Assembly (NCBI GenBank): GCA_020348305.1
Contig: CP070746.1
Location: 6,097,313 to 6,157,735, forward strand
Length of the DNA: 60,423 nucleotides
Source: Desulfobacterales bacterium
GTDB lineage: Bacteria > Desulfobacterota > Desulfobacteria > Desulfobacterales > JAHEIW01
Reading direction: 5' to 3'
Shown piece after piece: positions 1-8,219 of this stretch (its first letter is position 1; each line of letters starts with the position of its first letter). The position numbers and the translations under genes were made by a program. Under the pieces are notes generated by a model. That model made no database searches, was not told where the DNA came from, and saw nothing but the letters and a program-made list of their open reading frames with translations.

Positions 1-281
1 AAGCTGTGGATATGCTCATTTCCCATTTGTCCTTGAAAAATAGGGTAAAAATTGCAAACATGAACAGAGATGATTTGATTTTTTTAGATAAATCCTTAGG
101 CACTTATATCTGGAGCAAGTTTCAACTCTGGAGAAATCAGTCATTAATTGAATCCTGCCATTCTCAATACGCCAAATACTATCTTCAGGGCGATGATTCT
201 TGTGCTGTGATAATTAGAGAATTGTGGAATAAATTACGTAAAACACATAAGTTGAGAATTGTTAAGCAGGAAAGATCATAG
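1..281 (+). CDS. Hypothetical protein, C-terminal part (5' end off window)
   Basis: The frame is open from the left edge of the window, so the visible 90-odd residues are probably the C-terminal part of a longer protein; a GTG at 6 and an ATG at 12 are possible internal starts only. The sequence is hydrophilic, mixed alpha-helical in appearance, with no signal peptide, membrane segment or metal motif. It has a basic tail. I do not recognise the family. Its stop codon overlaps the stop of the convergent ABC ATPase gene by 6 bp (276-281), so the two genes are tail to tail with no room for a terminator between them. Confidence 0.5.
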   Translation, partial: AVDMLISHLSLKNRVKIANMNRDDLIFLDKSLGTYIWSKFQLWRNQSLIESCHSQYAKYYLQGDDSCAVIIRELWNKLRKTHKLRIVKQERS

Positions 282-1028
282 AATATGGTCCAAGAAAACG
301 CGGGTGTCTTCATGCTCAGGACTTTCCATGATTTTTTGCGGTGGGCCGTCTTCGATTATACCCCCGTCCCCTAAGAAAATGATTCGATCCGCAACTTCTC
401 TGGCAAAACCCATTTCGTGGGTGACAACCAACATCGTCATGCCTTCCTCGGCCAGCTTTTTCATCACACTGAGGACTTCACCAATCAGTTCCGGGTCCAG
501 GGCCGAGGTGGGTTCGTCAAAAAGCATGATCTTGGGTTCCATGGCCAACGAGCGGGCGATGGCCACCCGCTGCTTCTGCCCCCCGGATAACTGGTCGGGA
601 TAGTTGTCTCTTTTTTCGATCATACCCACCCAGCTCAACAGCTCCTCGCCCCTGGCAATGGCCGTTTTGCGATCTTCTTTCTTGACGATGACCGGGCCCT
701 CGATAACGTTATCGATAATCGTGCGATGGGGAAAGAGATTAAAATCCTGGAAAACCATGCCCATATGGGTGCGGATCTCTATGATTCTATTTTTGACTTC
801 GGCGGTTCGCTTTTGTCCGATGGGCAATTCCATTCCATCGACTAGGACATGGCCGGATTGGGGTTCTTCCAACCAGTTCAAGCATCTCAGGAGTGTACTC
901 TTGCCTGAACCGCTGCGACCAATGATGACGACCACCTCCCCGGGCATGACATTGGTGCTGATGCCGTCCAAAACCAGCAGGTGTTGAAAGTATTTCTTGA
1001 GGTCCTTGATGATAATAATGGGTTCCAT
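276..1028 (-). CDS. Polar amino acid ABC transporter, ATP-binding protein (GlnQ/HisP family)
   Basis: Cytoplasmic ATPase of a PAAT-family importer, about 250 aa, the usual size. Visible motifs: Walker [10 protein letters not shown] (about residues 37-45), Q-loop [10 protein letters not shown], signature [15 protein letters not shown], Walker [15 protein letters not shown], and H-loop [10 protein letters not shown] longer reading frame starts at 1061, but the ATG at 1028 is preceded by GGAGGGAGG with good spacing, so I use it. It is the last gene of a minus-strand operon: binding protein (2894), permease (2006), ATPase (1028). The gap to the permease is about 130 bp. Polar amino acids as substrate is a family inference; the exact ligand cannot be read from the sequence. 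Confidence 0.93.
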   Translation of the reverse strand: MEPIIIIKDLKKYFQHLLVLDGISTNVMPGEVVVIIGRSGSGKSTLLRCLNWLEEPQSGHVLVDGMELPIGQKRTAEVKNRIIEIRTHMGMVFQDFNLFPHRTIIDNVIEGPVIVKKEDRKTAIARGEELLSWVGMIEKRDNYPDQLSGGQKQRVAIARSLAMEPKIMLFDEPTSALDPELIGEVLSVMKKLAEEGMTMLVVTHEMGFAREVADRIIFLGDGGIIEDGPPQKIMESPEHEDTRVFLDHIL

Positions 1029-1160
1029 CAATCGTTTCCTCCCTCCAATCCAACGGTTCACAAGGAATTTTATGCGAAACAGATCCCCTTGTCACCTAAA
1101 GTGGGGACGCCTCGCTGTTCGCCGATTGCACCAAGCGGTCGTTGAGCTTTTCGATGCCGC

Positions 1161-2006
1161 TTAATGCGTCATTCCACTTACTTGTCTGGTCCCTTTAGAC
1201 AAGCGATTCTCCAGCCGGGACTGGAAATATTGAAAAATGATGGTTACCATCCAGTAAAAGAGCCCGGCAATGATCAGCGTTTCCATGTTTTTGAAATTCT
1301 GCCGCCCGACCTTGATGGCCCTGAAAAACAGCTCCCACACACCCAGAAAATTCACAAGAGCTGAGTCTTTGAGCATGGCGATAAATTCATTGCCTGTGGG
1401 GGGGATGATAAGGCGCAGCGCCTGGGGCAGAACCACGCGCTTCATCATCTGAGCATAGGTCATTCCCAGGGAATGGGCCGCCTCGATCTGACCCCGCCCG
1501 ATAGACTGGATTCCAGCTCTGAATATCTCGGTCATATAGGCCCCATAGTTGACGCCAAGGGCAATAATCCCGGCAGGCACCGCACTAATAACAATTCCCA
1601 TTTGAGGAAGACCGAGATAAATCACGAATATTTGAACAATCAGTGGTGTGCCCCGGATGATGGAGATATAGAAGGTCGCTATGCCATAAAAAATCGGGTT
1701 TTTGGAAAGTCTCCCGAGGGCACCGAAAAGGGCCAGAACGCATGCCGAAATAATAGAGAGCAGTGAGACATAGATCGTTGTTCCCACCCCTTTCATGATA
1801 AAGGGCAGGTATTTCAGCATGAACCGGAAATCGAGGTTAAACTGATTGAAGATAATGAGCAGGAACGCAAATATTCCGACCCACACCAAAGAGACCCAAA
1901 GGACAAATCTTTTCTTGGCCTTTTTGGCCTCTTCGATGTGTTTCAGTTTTATCTCAGTGACCTCCAGGTCTTTAGCCGTGGCCTGAGCATCACCTGTGGC
2001 TGACAT
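1161..2006 (-). CDS. Polar amino acid ABC transporter, permease (GlnP/HisM family)
   Basis: Inner-membrane permease, about 281 aa. A charged N-terminal stretch (about 35 residues, Lys/Glu rich, possibly coiled) precedes the first membrane helix. The family EAA loop is visible as GRGQIEAAHSLGMTYAQMMK, followed by VVLPQALRLIIPPTGNEF, which docks on the ATPase. A GTG at 2012 is in frame, but ATG at 2006 has an AAGAGG box at the right distance. The gene lies between the binding protein and the ATPase on the same strand. The N-terminal extension is longer than in many GlnP proteins. Confidence 0.92.
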   Translation of the reverse strand: MSATGDAQATAKDLEVTEIKLKHIEEAKKAKKRFVLWVSLVWVGIFAFLLIIFNQFNLDFRFMLKYLPFIMKGVGTTIYVSLLSIISACVLALFGALGRLSKNPIFYGIATFYISIIRGTPLIVQIFVIYLGLPQMGIVISAVPAGIIALGVNYGAYMTEIFRAGIQSIGRGQIEAAHSLGMTYAQMMKRVVLPQALRLIIPPTGNEFIAMLKDSALVNFLGVWELFFRAIKVGRQNFKNMETLIIAGLFYWMVTIIFQYFQSRLENRLSKGTRQVSGMTH

Positions 2007-2039
2007 AAGCACCTCTTATAGATGTAATTTGAAGCGGCT

Positions 2040-2894
2040 TTACTTGGCTTTTTTGGTCACATCAAAGCCGTACCATTTCATAGAAAACTTGGTCAGGGTG
2101 CCATCCTTGTGCATGGCCTGGAAAATTTCGCTGACCTTTTTTACCAGTGCGGCACTTCCGTCCCGGTCCTTATCAGAAGCCGCCGCAAGGGGTTCGTAAA
2201 AAACCGGATCTCCAATGGGCTTGATCGGTACGCCCTTTTTGATGGCCTCCTGGATAACGAAACCGGAGGTCAATACGCCATCAATCCTCAACCCATCTCC
2301 AAGGGCCAGATCTTGTACAGCCTCCATATCGGTTTGGTAAGTTCTAATCTTTTTTAAATTTTTGACTTGATAGGCGATCTTCTCCCCGCCACCGATGGAC
2401 AGCGTCTGATCCGGATCCAAATAGGTCTCATAGGTGGTGCCGACTCCCAAACCGACGGTCTTGCCGGAGAAATCAGCCAGGGTTTTGATGGTCGTGTTCT
2501 TTTTGTGAACACCGAATTGGGCGGGAGTGTAATAGTATGGCGTGGAGAAATCCACCACCTTGGCTCTGGCGCCCGTAATGGTCATGCTTCCGATGCTAAG
2601 ATCCCAACGTGCCGCCCATTTTCCGGCCACAATCAAGTCCCAGTCCGGGGTTACAAACTTAACTTTTACCCCGAGCCGCTTGGCCACTTCTTTGGACACA
2701 TCGATATCAAAACCATCCAGTTGCCCCTTGTCATTCAAAAAGCTCTGGGGGGCATAATTGGCATCGGAAGACACAACCAACTGCCCTTTGGATTTAATAT
2801 CCTCCAGGACACCGGCAGATGCCGCAGTAACCGCCCAAGTGAGAAAAAGCACAGCCGACATTAACAACGGAATGAAAAATCTTTTTTCTTTCAT
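2040..2894 (-). CDS. Polar amino acid ABC transporter, substrate-binding protein (SBP_bac_3)
   Basis: Periplasmic amino-acid-binding protein, 284 aa. A Sec signal peptide is clear: Lys/Arg n-region, hydrophobic core LLMSAVLFLTWAV and an Ala-X-Ala-like cleavage region near residue 27. Family motifs are the Y-A-P-x-S-F...G-F-D-I-D-V block near residues 45-68 and the DLSIGSMTITGARAKVVDFS block. The start is supported by AAGGAGG six bases before the ATG. It is the first gene of the operon and follows a good sigma70-like promoter at 2993-3021. The ligand is unknown. Confidence 0.93.
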   Translation of the reverse strand: MKEKRFFIPLLMSAVLFLTWAVTAASAGVLEDIKSKGQLVVSSDANYAPQSFLNDKGQLDGFDIDVSKEVAKRLGVKVKFVTPDWDLIVAGKWAARWDLSIGSMTITGARAKVVDFSTPYYYTPAQFGVHKKNTTIKTLADFSGKTVGLGVGTTYETYLDPDQTLSIGGGEKIAYQVKNLKKIRTYQTDMEAVQDLALGDGLRIDGVLTSGFVIQEAIKKGVPIKPIGDPVFYEPLAAASDKDRDGSAALVKKVSEIFQAMHKDGTLTKFSMKWYGFDVTKKAK

Positions 2895-2992
2895 TTTTCG
2901 CCTCCTTTATCTATTTACCGCCAATTTTCGATAATTGCATGAGCCTTACGGATTCGTCTCAGCTCCCCTAAGAAAACTAATTATCACAATGA

Positions 2993-3021
2993 TTCATAAT
3001 CGAGGGAACAGGACTTGTCAA
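2993..3021 (-). promoter_or_regulatory. Sigma70-like promoter of the amino-acid ABC operon
   Basis: On the minus strand there is TTGACA (3021-3016), a 17-bp spacer, then TATGAA (2998-2993). Predicted transcription would start near 2986, giving a leader of about 90 nt before the binding-protein ATG at 2894. The -35 is a perfect consensus match and the -10 matches at four of six positions. Confidence 0.6.
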
Positions 3022-3036
3022 GAATAAAGCATCTTT

Positions 3037-3624
3037 CTAAAACCTGTATTTTATGCCGAAAGCCACGGCATTTGAGCCACCGGTTACACCACTAAATAAG
3101 CCGAAGGCACCGGATCGATGATGAATGCGGGTAAAAAGACTCCAATGTTGAGATTTCGGCAAAGCAAAATCTAATTCGAGCATGAGATAGGATAAGAAAC
3201 TTTGCGTTTGACCATCGCCACGCCTCCGCTTTTCGACTTTGGGGGTTTCAGTCGCATAAGACAGGCCTGCTCCGAATGCAAAACTTGTATCGATGTAATT
3301 ATCCCACGGAAAGGGAAGCCAGCGAATCGCAGCAAGTCCATTGAATTCCCAGTGGTCTTGATCTTTAAAATGTTTTACAGTTTGTCCTTCTAATTCCAGA
3401 TCGATTTTATCTCTGTAGGATGCCACTCTTTTTGCAAGCGCCAAAGCCACCAGATAAGAATCTTCAAATCCTGAATACAAAAGAGAGCCATCACTCAGGT
3501 TACCTTTCAACAACACACCGCCATATAGAGATAACGACCACTCATCTGCAATCCCTTTTTCGCTAAAGCTCAGAGAAATGGTTAAAATCCAAAATATGCA
3601 AAGCACCGTTTGCTTTTTCTTCAT
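3037..3624 (-). CDS. PagL-like outer-membrane beta-barrel protein (acyloxyacyl hydrolase-like)
   Basis: 195 aa with a Sec signal peptide (MKKKQTVLCIF..., cleavage near ADEW) and alternating-hydrophobicity strands typical of a small outer-membrane barrel. It ends in Phe (GIKYRF), the usual signature for BamA-dependent insertion. PagL lipid A 3-O-deacylases carry a His-x-Ser pair late in the barrel; here RIHHRSGAFG near residue 165 followed by GGSNAVAFG fits that pattern. Function as a lipid A deacylase is inferred from these sparse features; a structural barrel of unrelated role remains possible. It stands alone, same strand as the downstream ABC operon, whose promoter lies in the gap. Confidence 0.6.
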   Translation of the reverse strand: MKKKQTVLCIFWILTISLSFSEKGIADEWSLSLYGGVLLKGNLSDGSLLYSGFEDSYLVALALAKRVASYRDKIDLELEGQTVKHFKDQDHWEFNGLAAIRWLPFPWDNYIDTSFAFGAGLSYATETPKVEKRRRGDGQTQSFLSYLMLELDFALPKSQHWSLFTRIHHRSGAFGLFSGVTGGSNAVAFGIKYRF

Positions 3625-3705
3625 CTCAAGAATTCACTAATGATCGTTTCAAGGACGCAAACGATAGACTTAAAGCTTAAATTTAATTTCTGCGTAGTTT
3701 TAATA

Positions 3706-4518
3706 TTACGGAGACGGCCTACCCACAGGACAGGAAAACTCACATAAACGACAATATTTGATGATTCTTTTAGGTACATCCTGACCTTCTATGTTCATAT
3801 TTTCGCTTTTATTTTCATCCAGCACCATCTGCCGGTTACAAAGAGCCCTGTTGAAAACACCGGTTCTTGCGGGGAGTTGGTCGATACCGAATTTTTTTTC
3901 CGAATAAATTTTTTCTCGAAAAGCGCCCTGGGGACAAGCTGTTCTGCAAGGCATATCGCAATCTTCGCAGGGATCGAATGCAACCGGACCTGTGCTTGGA
4001 AGGACTGTGTCTGTGAGCATCGCTCGCAAACGAACCCTTGGACCAAATTGCGGTGTCACCAACATGTTGTTTTTACCAATACATCCCAACCCGGCGAGTA
4101 CGGCTGCATCTTTGAGCAAAATTCCCCCGCTCTCGATGTGATACCGAAGTTTAGTGGTGTTTATTCCATGTTCTTTTTCCAACCATTGCGAGAGTTTAGT
4201 ATTGATAGATATGAGCATCCGATTACCGGGGGTGCCGCCGTTATATCCCTTGATCCACCCGTCCATTTCCGGTTTCAGTTCGGCATGTTCAAAGGCAATA
4301 ATTATTGCGGATTTGGCACCTACCGGCCATACCACCTCACCGGGTTTTATTTGGCCTTCTTTATTGCCAACGGTTTTATAGTTACCAATTTTTCCATATA
4401 TTAAATGCGAAGGGGAATGCTTTACTGCTTGCACATCCGCGATCCCAGCCGCACAAGCCCCGAATTCTCTGGCTTTTTCGATGATCATTTTTGCTATGAC
4501 TTTATCAGATGGGTCCAA
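3706..4518 (-). CDS. QueG-like 4Fe-4S double-cluster protein
   Basis: 270 aa soluble protein. Two iron-sulfur motifs are visible: C-x2-C-x3-C-x3-C-P (CEDCDMPCRTACP, about residue 183) and, near the C-terminus, an upstream Cys (ALCNRQ) plus C-x2-C-x3-C-P (CRLCEFSCPVG). This is the arrangement of epoxyqueuosine-reductase-like ferredoxin proteins, but it is shorter than true QueG (about 350 aa with HEAT repeats), so tRNA modification should not be assumed. The start is TTG at 4518 with an AGG-containing leader; an in-frame ATG at 4488 is the alternative. It lies downstream of, and on the same strand as, the altronate-dehydratase gene, 56 bp apart. Confidence 0.75.
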   Translation of the reverse strand: MDPSDKVIAKMIIEKAREFGACAAGIADVQAVKHSPSHLIYGKIGNYKTVGNKEGQIKPGEVVWPVGAKSAIIIAFEHAELKPEMDGWIKGYNGGTPGNRMLISINTKLSQWLEKEHGINTTKLRYHIESGGILLKDAAVLAGLGCIGKNNMLVTPQFGPRVRLRAMLTDTVLPSTGPVAFDPCEDCDMPCRTACPQGAFREKIYSEKKFGIDQLPARTGVFNRALCNRQMVLDENKSENMNIEGQDVPKRIIKYCRLCEFSCPVGRPSP

Positions 4519-4574
4519 TTGAAAGCCTAAAATTTAAGTAATTAATCTAAAGTCTAATATGCTAATATTCCAAT

Positions 4575-6098
4575 TTACATGGTTGCGCCGATCGCCCACG
4601 GCACAAATTCGTTATCACCAATTCCATTTAGCTCGCTTTGGGTCTTTTTGCCTGAAGCGACCTCCAAAATGAACTTGAAAATGCGCTCGCCCATCTCTTC
4701 AACGGATATTTTTCCGTCGATCGTCACCCCGCAATTGATATCCATGTCGTCCTGCATGCGGTTATACATTTCCGAGTTCGTCGCCAGTTTTGTGGATGGC
4801 ACCGGCTTGCAGCCGTAGACCGAGCCCCTGCCGGTCGTAAAACAAATAAGATTGGCGCCCCCGGCCACCATTCCGGTCAGTGAAACCGGATCGTAGCCCG
4901 GCGTATCCATAAAAACCAACCCCTTAGCGATGATCGGCTGGGCATACTGATAAACTTCCATCAGGTTGGTTGTTCCACCCTTGGCTGCCGCCCCCAAGGA
5001 CTTTTCAAGGATAGTGGTCAAACCGCCGGCTTTATTGCCCGGGGACGGGTTGTTGTCCATTTGGGCATCATGCTTGGCCGTATGGCCCTCCCACCAGTGT
5101 ATACGGTTGATAAGTTTTTCACCCACTTCCCGGGATACGGCTCGCCGGGTCAAAAGGTGTTCGGCTCCGTATATTTCCGGTGTTTCACCAAGCACCGCTG
5201 TGCCGCCGTGTTGGACCAACAGATCAACGGCCGCACCCAGCGCCGGATTGGCGGTAATACCCGAATAGGCGTCGGAACCGCCGCATTGGAGGCCCAAGAT
5301 GAGATGGCTGGCCGGCACTCGGCGCCTTTCGACCTTGTTGGCTTCCGGAAGCATTGCACGGATACGATCGATACCTTCCTGTACGCTCTTTTTGGTACCG
5401 CCGGTATCCTGAATGCTCATTGTATGTAAAAAGGTGTTTTCCTTTAGATCTTTGCGCTGAAACAAGGTTTCGATCTGCATGACTTCGCATCCCAAACCAA
5501 TGACCAAGACACCGGCGAAATTGGGATGTCTGACATAACCGTAAATCGTATTTAAAAGCAAATCGAACCCCGCATCATTGTTGGAACATGCGCACCCCAT
5601 CCCATGACATATTGGGACGATACCATCGACACTGGAAAAGTCCGATAATATTTCGTTGCGCAGAGATTCGGCAGTGAAACGGGATACCGACGCCGAACAG
5701 TTGACCGTACTGATAATGCCGATATAATTGCGGGTGGCAATTCGACCGTCTGCTCTTACAATGCCCTTGAAAGTGGCCGGTTTGGTTTCAGGTATCGTAT
5801 CTTTAGCGTCGGCACCAATCGCGTAATCACGGGCAAATTCCTTCATTTCAAGGTTATGGATATGAACATGTTCGCCGGGTTTGATATGCTGCGAGGCAAA
5901 TCCGATTATTTGTCCGTACTTTATGACGGCTTCACTTTTGTTTATGCCAAAGGCGGCGATTTTATGGCCAAATGAAATTGGATCACGACAGGTGATCCCT
6001 TCTTCTGAAATTTCGGTTCCGGCATCGATATCAACTCGGGCAACCACAACATTATCCGAATTATGGAGCCGGATGGTAAGCGGTTTTGAAGTTGTCAT
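4575..6098 (-). CDS. UxaA-family altronate/galactarate dehydratase
   Basis: 507 aa, full length for fused UxaA enzymes. An N-terminal SAF domain (about residues 1-95, including HIKPGEHVHIHN) is followed by the catalytic UxaA region starting near FKGIVRADGRIATRNY. Conserved Cys-containing blocks are present: NCSASVSRF, CHGMGCACSNNDAGFD, LGLQCGGSDAYSG, and TGRGSVYGCKPVPSTKLATN. Members dehydrate sugar acids such as altronate (to 2-keto-3-deoxygluconate) or galactarate with an iron centre. The ATG at 6098 has AGAAGGGA upstream. It follows the alcohol dehydrogenase gene by 12 bp and is surely co-transcribed. The KDG-type kinase at 35.5 kb and the KDPG-type aldolase at 19.4 kb would complete a route to pyruvate if the product is 2-keto-3-deoxygluconate. 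Confidence 0.9.
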   Translation of the reverse strand: MTTSKPLTIRLHNSDNVVVARVDIDAGTEISEEGITCRDPISFGHKIAAFGINKSEAVIKYGQIIGFASQHIKPGEHVHIHNLEMKEFARDYAIGADAKDTIPETKPATFKGIVRADGRIATRNYIGIISTVNCSASVSRFTAESLRNEILSDFSSVDGIVPICHGMGCACSNNDAGFDLLLNTIYGYVRHPNFAGVLVIGLGCEVMQIETLFQRKDLKENTFLHTMSIQDTGGTKKSVQEGIDRIRAMLPEANKVERRRVPASHLILGLQCGGSDAYSGITANPALGAAVDLLVQHGGTAVLGETPEIYGAEHLLTRRAVSREVGEKLINRIHWWEGHTAKHDAQMDNNPSPGNKAGGLTTILEKSLGAAAKGGTTNLMEVYQYAQPIIAKGLVFMDTPGYDPVSLTGMVAGGANLICFTTGRGSVYGCKPVPSTKLATNSEMYNRMQDDMDINCGVTIDGKISVEEMGERIFKFILEVASGKKTQSELNGIGDNEFVPWAIGATM

Positions 6099-6110
6099 TG
6101 TTTTTCCCTT

Positions 6111-7142
6111 CTATGGAACAAGAATTACTTTCAGCAACCCTCCCTCTTTATTGTAAAGGCGTTGAAACCATGTTGCACCCTCCAAAAGAGGGACTACGGC
6201 ACTTATTAACGGGTCAACGTTAATAGCGCCACGAGCGATCATATCCAGGCATGCAGGATATTCCCCCCGGGATGCACATGAACCATAAAGCGTAATTTCA
6301 CGGGTGACCACAGACTGAAGCGGCAGATCAACCATTGGTGACATAAGGCCGATCAGTGTCACCGTGCCGCCTTTACGAACACCGGCGAGAGCAGTTTTAA
6401 CGGAGTGTGTGATTCCCACAGCTTCAAAGACTACATCAGCGCCCCTATTATCTGTCAATTCATCAATTTTAGGGATCACATCCGTTGCAATTGAATTTAA
6501 TCCAATATCGGCACCAAGCTTTTGTGCAAGATCCAGTTTCTCCTGGTCAATGTCAATTGCTATAATTTTGCCGCAGCCGGCTGCACGCAATGCTTGAATA
6601 ACCAATAGACCAATTATGCCGGCACCGACCACAACAGCGGTATCGTTTAATGATATCGCCATGCGGCCGACAGCATGAAATGCGATGCTACACGGCTCGA
6701 CTATAGCAGCGTGTTCAAAAATTACATCATCCGGCAAACGATAAAGAATACGTTGTGGTACGGCAACATATTCGGCAAAAGCACCGTTTTGACGATATTC
6801 ATCGCAGGAAACTCCCAAAACCCGTCTATTTTCGCATAAATTTATTTCTCCACGCCGACAATAGAAACATACACCGCAATAGACAGTGGAATCAAAAGTG
6901 ACTCGCTCACCGGGATGAAATTTGTCAACATTTGAACCGACATCAGCGATGATGCCGGAAGCTTCATGACCCATAATCAGTGGGGGTATTCGTCTGCCGG
7001 AACTCCCATCCATCCCATGCACATCGCTGCCACAAATGCCACAGGCTCTAACCTGGACCAAAACATCATCCGGTTTCACCGTTGGTTCCGGAACATCTTC
7101 ATAGACCAATTGATTGTACTCTTTTAAAACCAACGCTTTCAT
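6111..7142 (-). CDS. Zinc-dependent MDR alcohol/polyol dehydrogenase
   Basis: 343 aa medium-chain dehydrogenase. Catalytic zinc ligands are visible in ACGICGSDVHG and GHEASG, the structural-zinc set C-x2-C-x2-C-x7-C in YCGVCFYCRRGEINLC, and the NAD-binding turn GAGIIGLLV. It resembles the threonine/sorbitol/galactitol-phosphate dehydrogenase branch. The start at 7142 (MKALVLK) has an AAGGGGAG box; a longer frame from 7178 lacks one. It heads a two-gene unit with the altronate-type dehydratase, which suggests oxidation of a polyol or interconversion of a sugar acid such as tagaturonate/altronate; the substrate is inferred from that neighbour only. It is divergent from the IclR gene. Confidence 0.88.
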   Translation of the reverse strand: MKALVLKEYNQLVYEDVPEPTVKPDDVLVQVRACGICGSDVHGMDGSSGRRIPPLIMGHEASGIIADVGSNVDKFHPGERVTFDSTVYCGVCFYCRRGEINLCENRRVLGVSCDEYRQNGAFAEYVAVPQRILYRLPDDVIFEHAAIVEPCSIAFHAVGRMAISLNDTAVVVGAGIIGLLVIQALRAAGCGKIIAIDIDQEKLDLAQKLGADIGLNSIATDVIPKIDELTDNRGADVVFEAVGITHSVKTALAGVRKGGTVTLIGLMSPMVDLPLQSVVTREITLYGSCASRGEYPACLDMIARGAINVDPLISAVVPLLEGATWFQRLYNKEGGLLKVILVP

Positions 7143-7201
7143 TTTAATCAACTCCCCTTGTAAAACAGATTGCCACAAAAACCAAAAATACCCTTTAAAG
7201 A

Positions 7202-7231
7202 TCTATAATGGTATTATTATTCCCGCGTCAA
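7202..7231 (-). promoter_or_regulatory. Candidate promoter of the dehydrogenase-dehydratase unit
   Basis: On the minus strand TTGACG (7231-7226) is followed after 17 or 18 bp by TTATAG/TATAGA (7208-7202). It points toward the alcohol dehydrogenase start at 7142. A palindrome (7250-7268) lies just upstream of this -35. Confidence 0.4.
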
Positions 7232-7249
7232 GAAGAAACCAGTGTCGAG

Positions 7250-7268
7250 TATGGAATACGTATCCATA
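7250..7268. promoter_or_regulatory. Near-perfect palindrome in the divergent IclR intergenic region
   Basis: TATGG-A-ATACGTAT-CCATA: an 8-bp perfect core flanked by inverted TATGG/CCATA with one extra A. It lies between the divergent promoters for the dehydrogenase unit and iclR. Its core shares AATACG with the IclR operator candidates nearby, but the dyad centre differs, so it could be a separate site. Confidence 0.4.
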
Positions 7269-7283
7269 ACGTCAAATTAATCC

Positions 7284-7310
7284 TTGACAACTTGTATTAC
7301 GGATTATAAA
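7284..7310 (+). promoter_or_regulatory. Promoter of iclR and the first HAAT operon
   Basis: TTGACA (7284-7289) and TATAAA (7305-7310) with a short 15-bp spacer. The promoter upstream of the creatininase gene at 15216-15242 has the same TTGACAAC start and 15-bp spacing. A degenerate copy of the operator (dyad centre 7297, half-site TACGGATT) overlaps the spacer. Confidence 0.5.
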
Positions 7311-7331
7311 AATATCGCATAAAAAAACCAT

Positions 7332-7348
7332 ATTCCGTATTACGAAAC
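7332..7348. promoter_or_regulatory. Candidate IclR operator, site A
   Basis: ATTCCGTATTACGAAAC, a near-palindrome of half-site TACGRAAY centred at 7340. It lies about +24 from the predicted start of iclR transcription, a position suited to repression. Related 17-mers are at 15267-15283 and 51960-51976. IclR-family proteins commonly bind 15-17 bp palindromes of this kind, often in their own promoters. Confidence 0.5.
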
Positions 7349-7376
7349 AGTTATACTGCGGAAGGGTTAATCAATT

Positions 7377-8219
7377 TTGCTGCGTGAAGAAAAACCAAAC
7401 AATTTAGTCCAAACCATTGAAAGAGTGGCAACCATTTTTGATGTTATGGCCCAAAGTGCTCACGGCATCAGCCTAAAAGAATTGAGTGCGAAAGTAGGCT
7501 TACCCAAAGGCACTGCCCACCGTCTTCTCTCATCACTTGCTTACTTCGGTTATGTGCGTCAGGCTTCTGAAAGTAAAAATTACCATCTAGGATTTAAGCT
7601 GGTCGAGCTTGGAAATCTTCTCCTGGATCAACTTGATTTAAGAGCCCAAGCCCGGCCTTTTCTGATCAAACTCAGTAAAAAAACCAAAGAAACTGTCCAT
7701 CTTGTAGTTTTGGATCAAAATGAAGCCTTGTACATTGATAAAGTGGTATCGAATGATAAGCCGGGCGGGTTACAAATGGTTTCCAGAGTGGGTTTAAGAG
7801 TGCCCGCCCATTGTTCAGCCGTTGGAAAGTTACTTATAGCTCATCTATCAGAGAAGGGAGTCAATGATCTTATTCTACTTAAAGGTCTATCGCAAAGGAC
7901 CCGGAACACCATTACGGATCCAGACCGCTTAAAAACGCATCTAAAAATTGTTCGAGAGCAGGGATATGCGATTGATAACGAGGAAAATGAAAAAGGCATA
8001 CGCTGCGTTGGTGCTCCCATTTTTGATCAGCAGGGCCAAGCAATTGCGGCAATTAGCATTTCCGGTCCGGCGGCTCGAATTACGAAACAATTAGTCCAAA
8101 ATTTCTTAAAAAAGGAAGTCATCAAAACGGCTCAGGCGATATCCAGGGAACTTGGGTACACCGACACCATCCAAACGCCTGGTATAAACAAAAATTTTAA
8201 AAAAGGAGGAGAGCCATGA
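7377..8219 (+). CDS. IclR-family transcriptional regulator
   Basis: 280 aa. An N-terminal winged helix-turn-helix (about residues 14-75, with ISLKELSAKVGLPKGTAHRLL as the recognition region; only the family signature is implied) is followed by the IclR ligand-binding domain (RVGLRVPAHCSAVGKLLIA, then GAPIFDQQGQAIAAISISGP). An in-frame stop just upstream forces a start at or after 7371; TTG at 7377 follows GGAAGGG. The gene overlaps the next one by ATGA (8216-8219), so the regulator is translationally coupled to the importer's binding protein. It probably senses the imported substrate or a catabolite and acts on the operator candidates at 7332, 15267 and 51960. Confidence 0.92.
   Translation: MLREEKPNNLVQTIERVATIFDVMAQSAHGISLKELSAKVGLPKGTAHRLLSSLAYFGYVRQASESKNYHLGFKLVELGNLLLDQLDLRAQARPFLIKLSKKTKETVHLVVLDQNEALYIDKVVSNDKPGGLQMVSRVGLRVPAHCSAVGKLLIAHLSEKGVNDLILLKGLSQRTRNTITDPDRLKTHLKIVREQGYAIDNEENEKGIRCVGAPIFDQQGQAIAAISISGPAARITKQLVQNFLKKEVIKTAQAISRELGYTDTIQTPGINKNFKKGGEP

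Noticed and set aside
3706..4518. Assignment as queuosine-synthesis enzyme QueG
   Set aside because: Too short and without the HEAT-repeat C-terminus; only the paired 4Fe-4S motif is shared.
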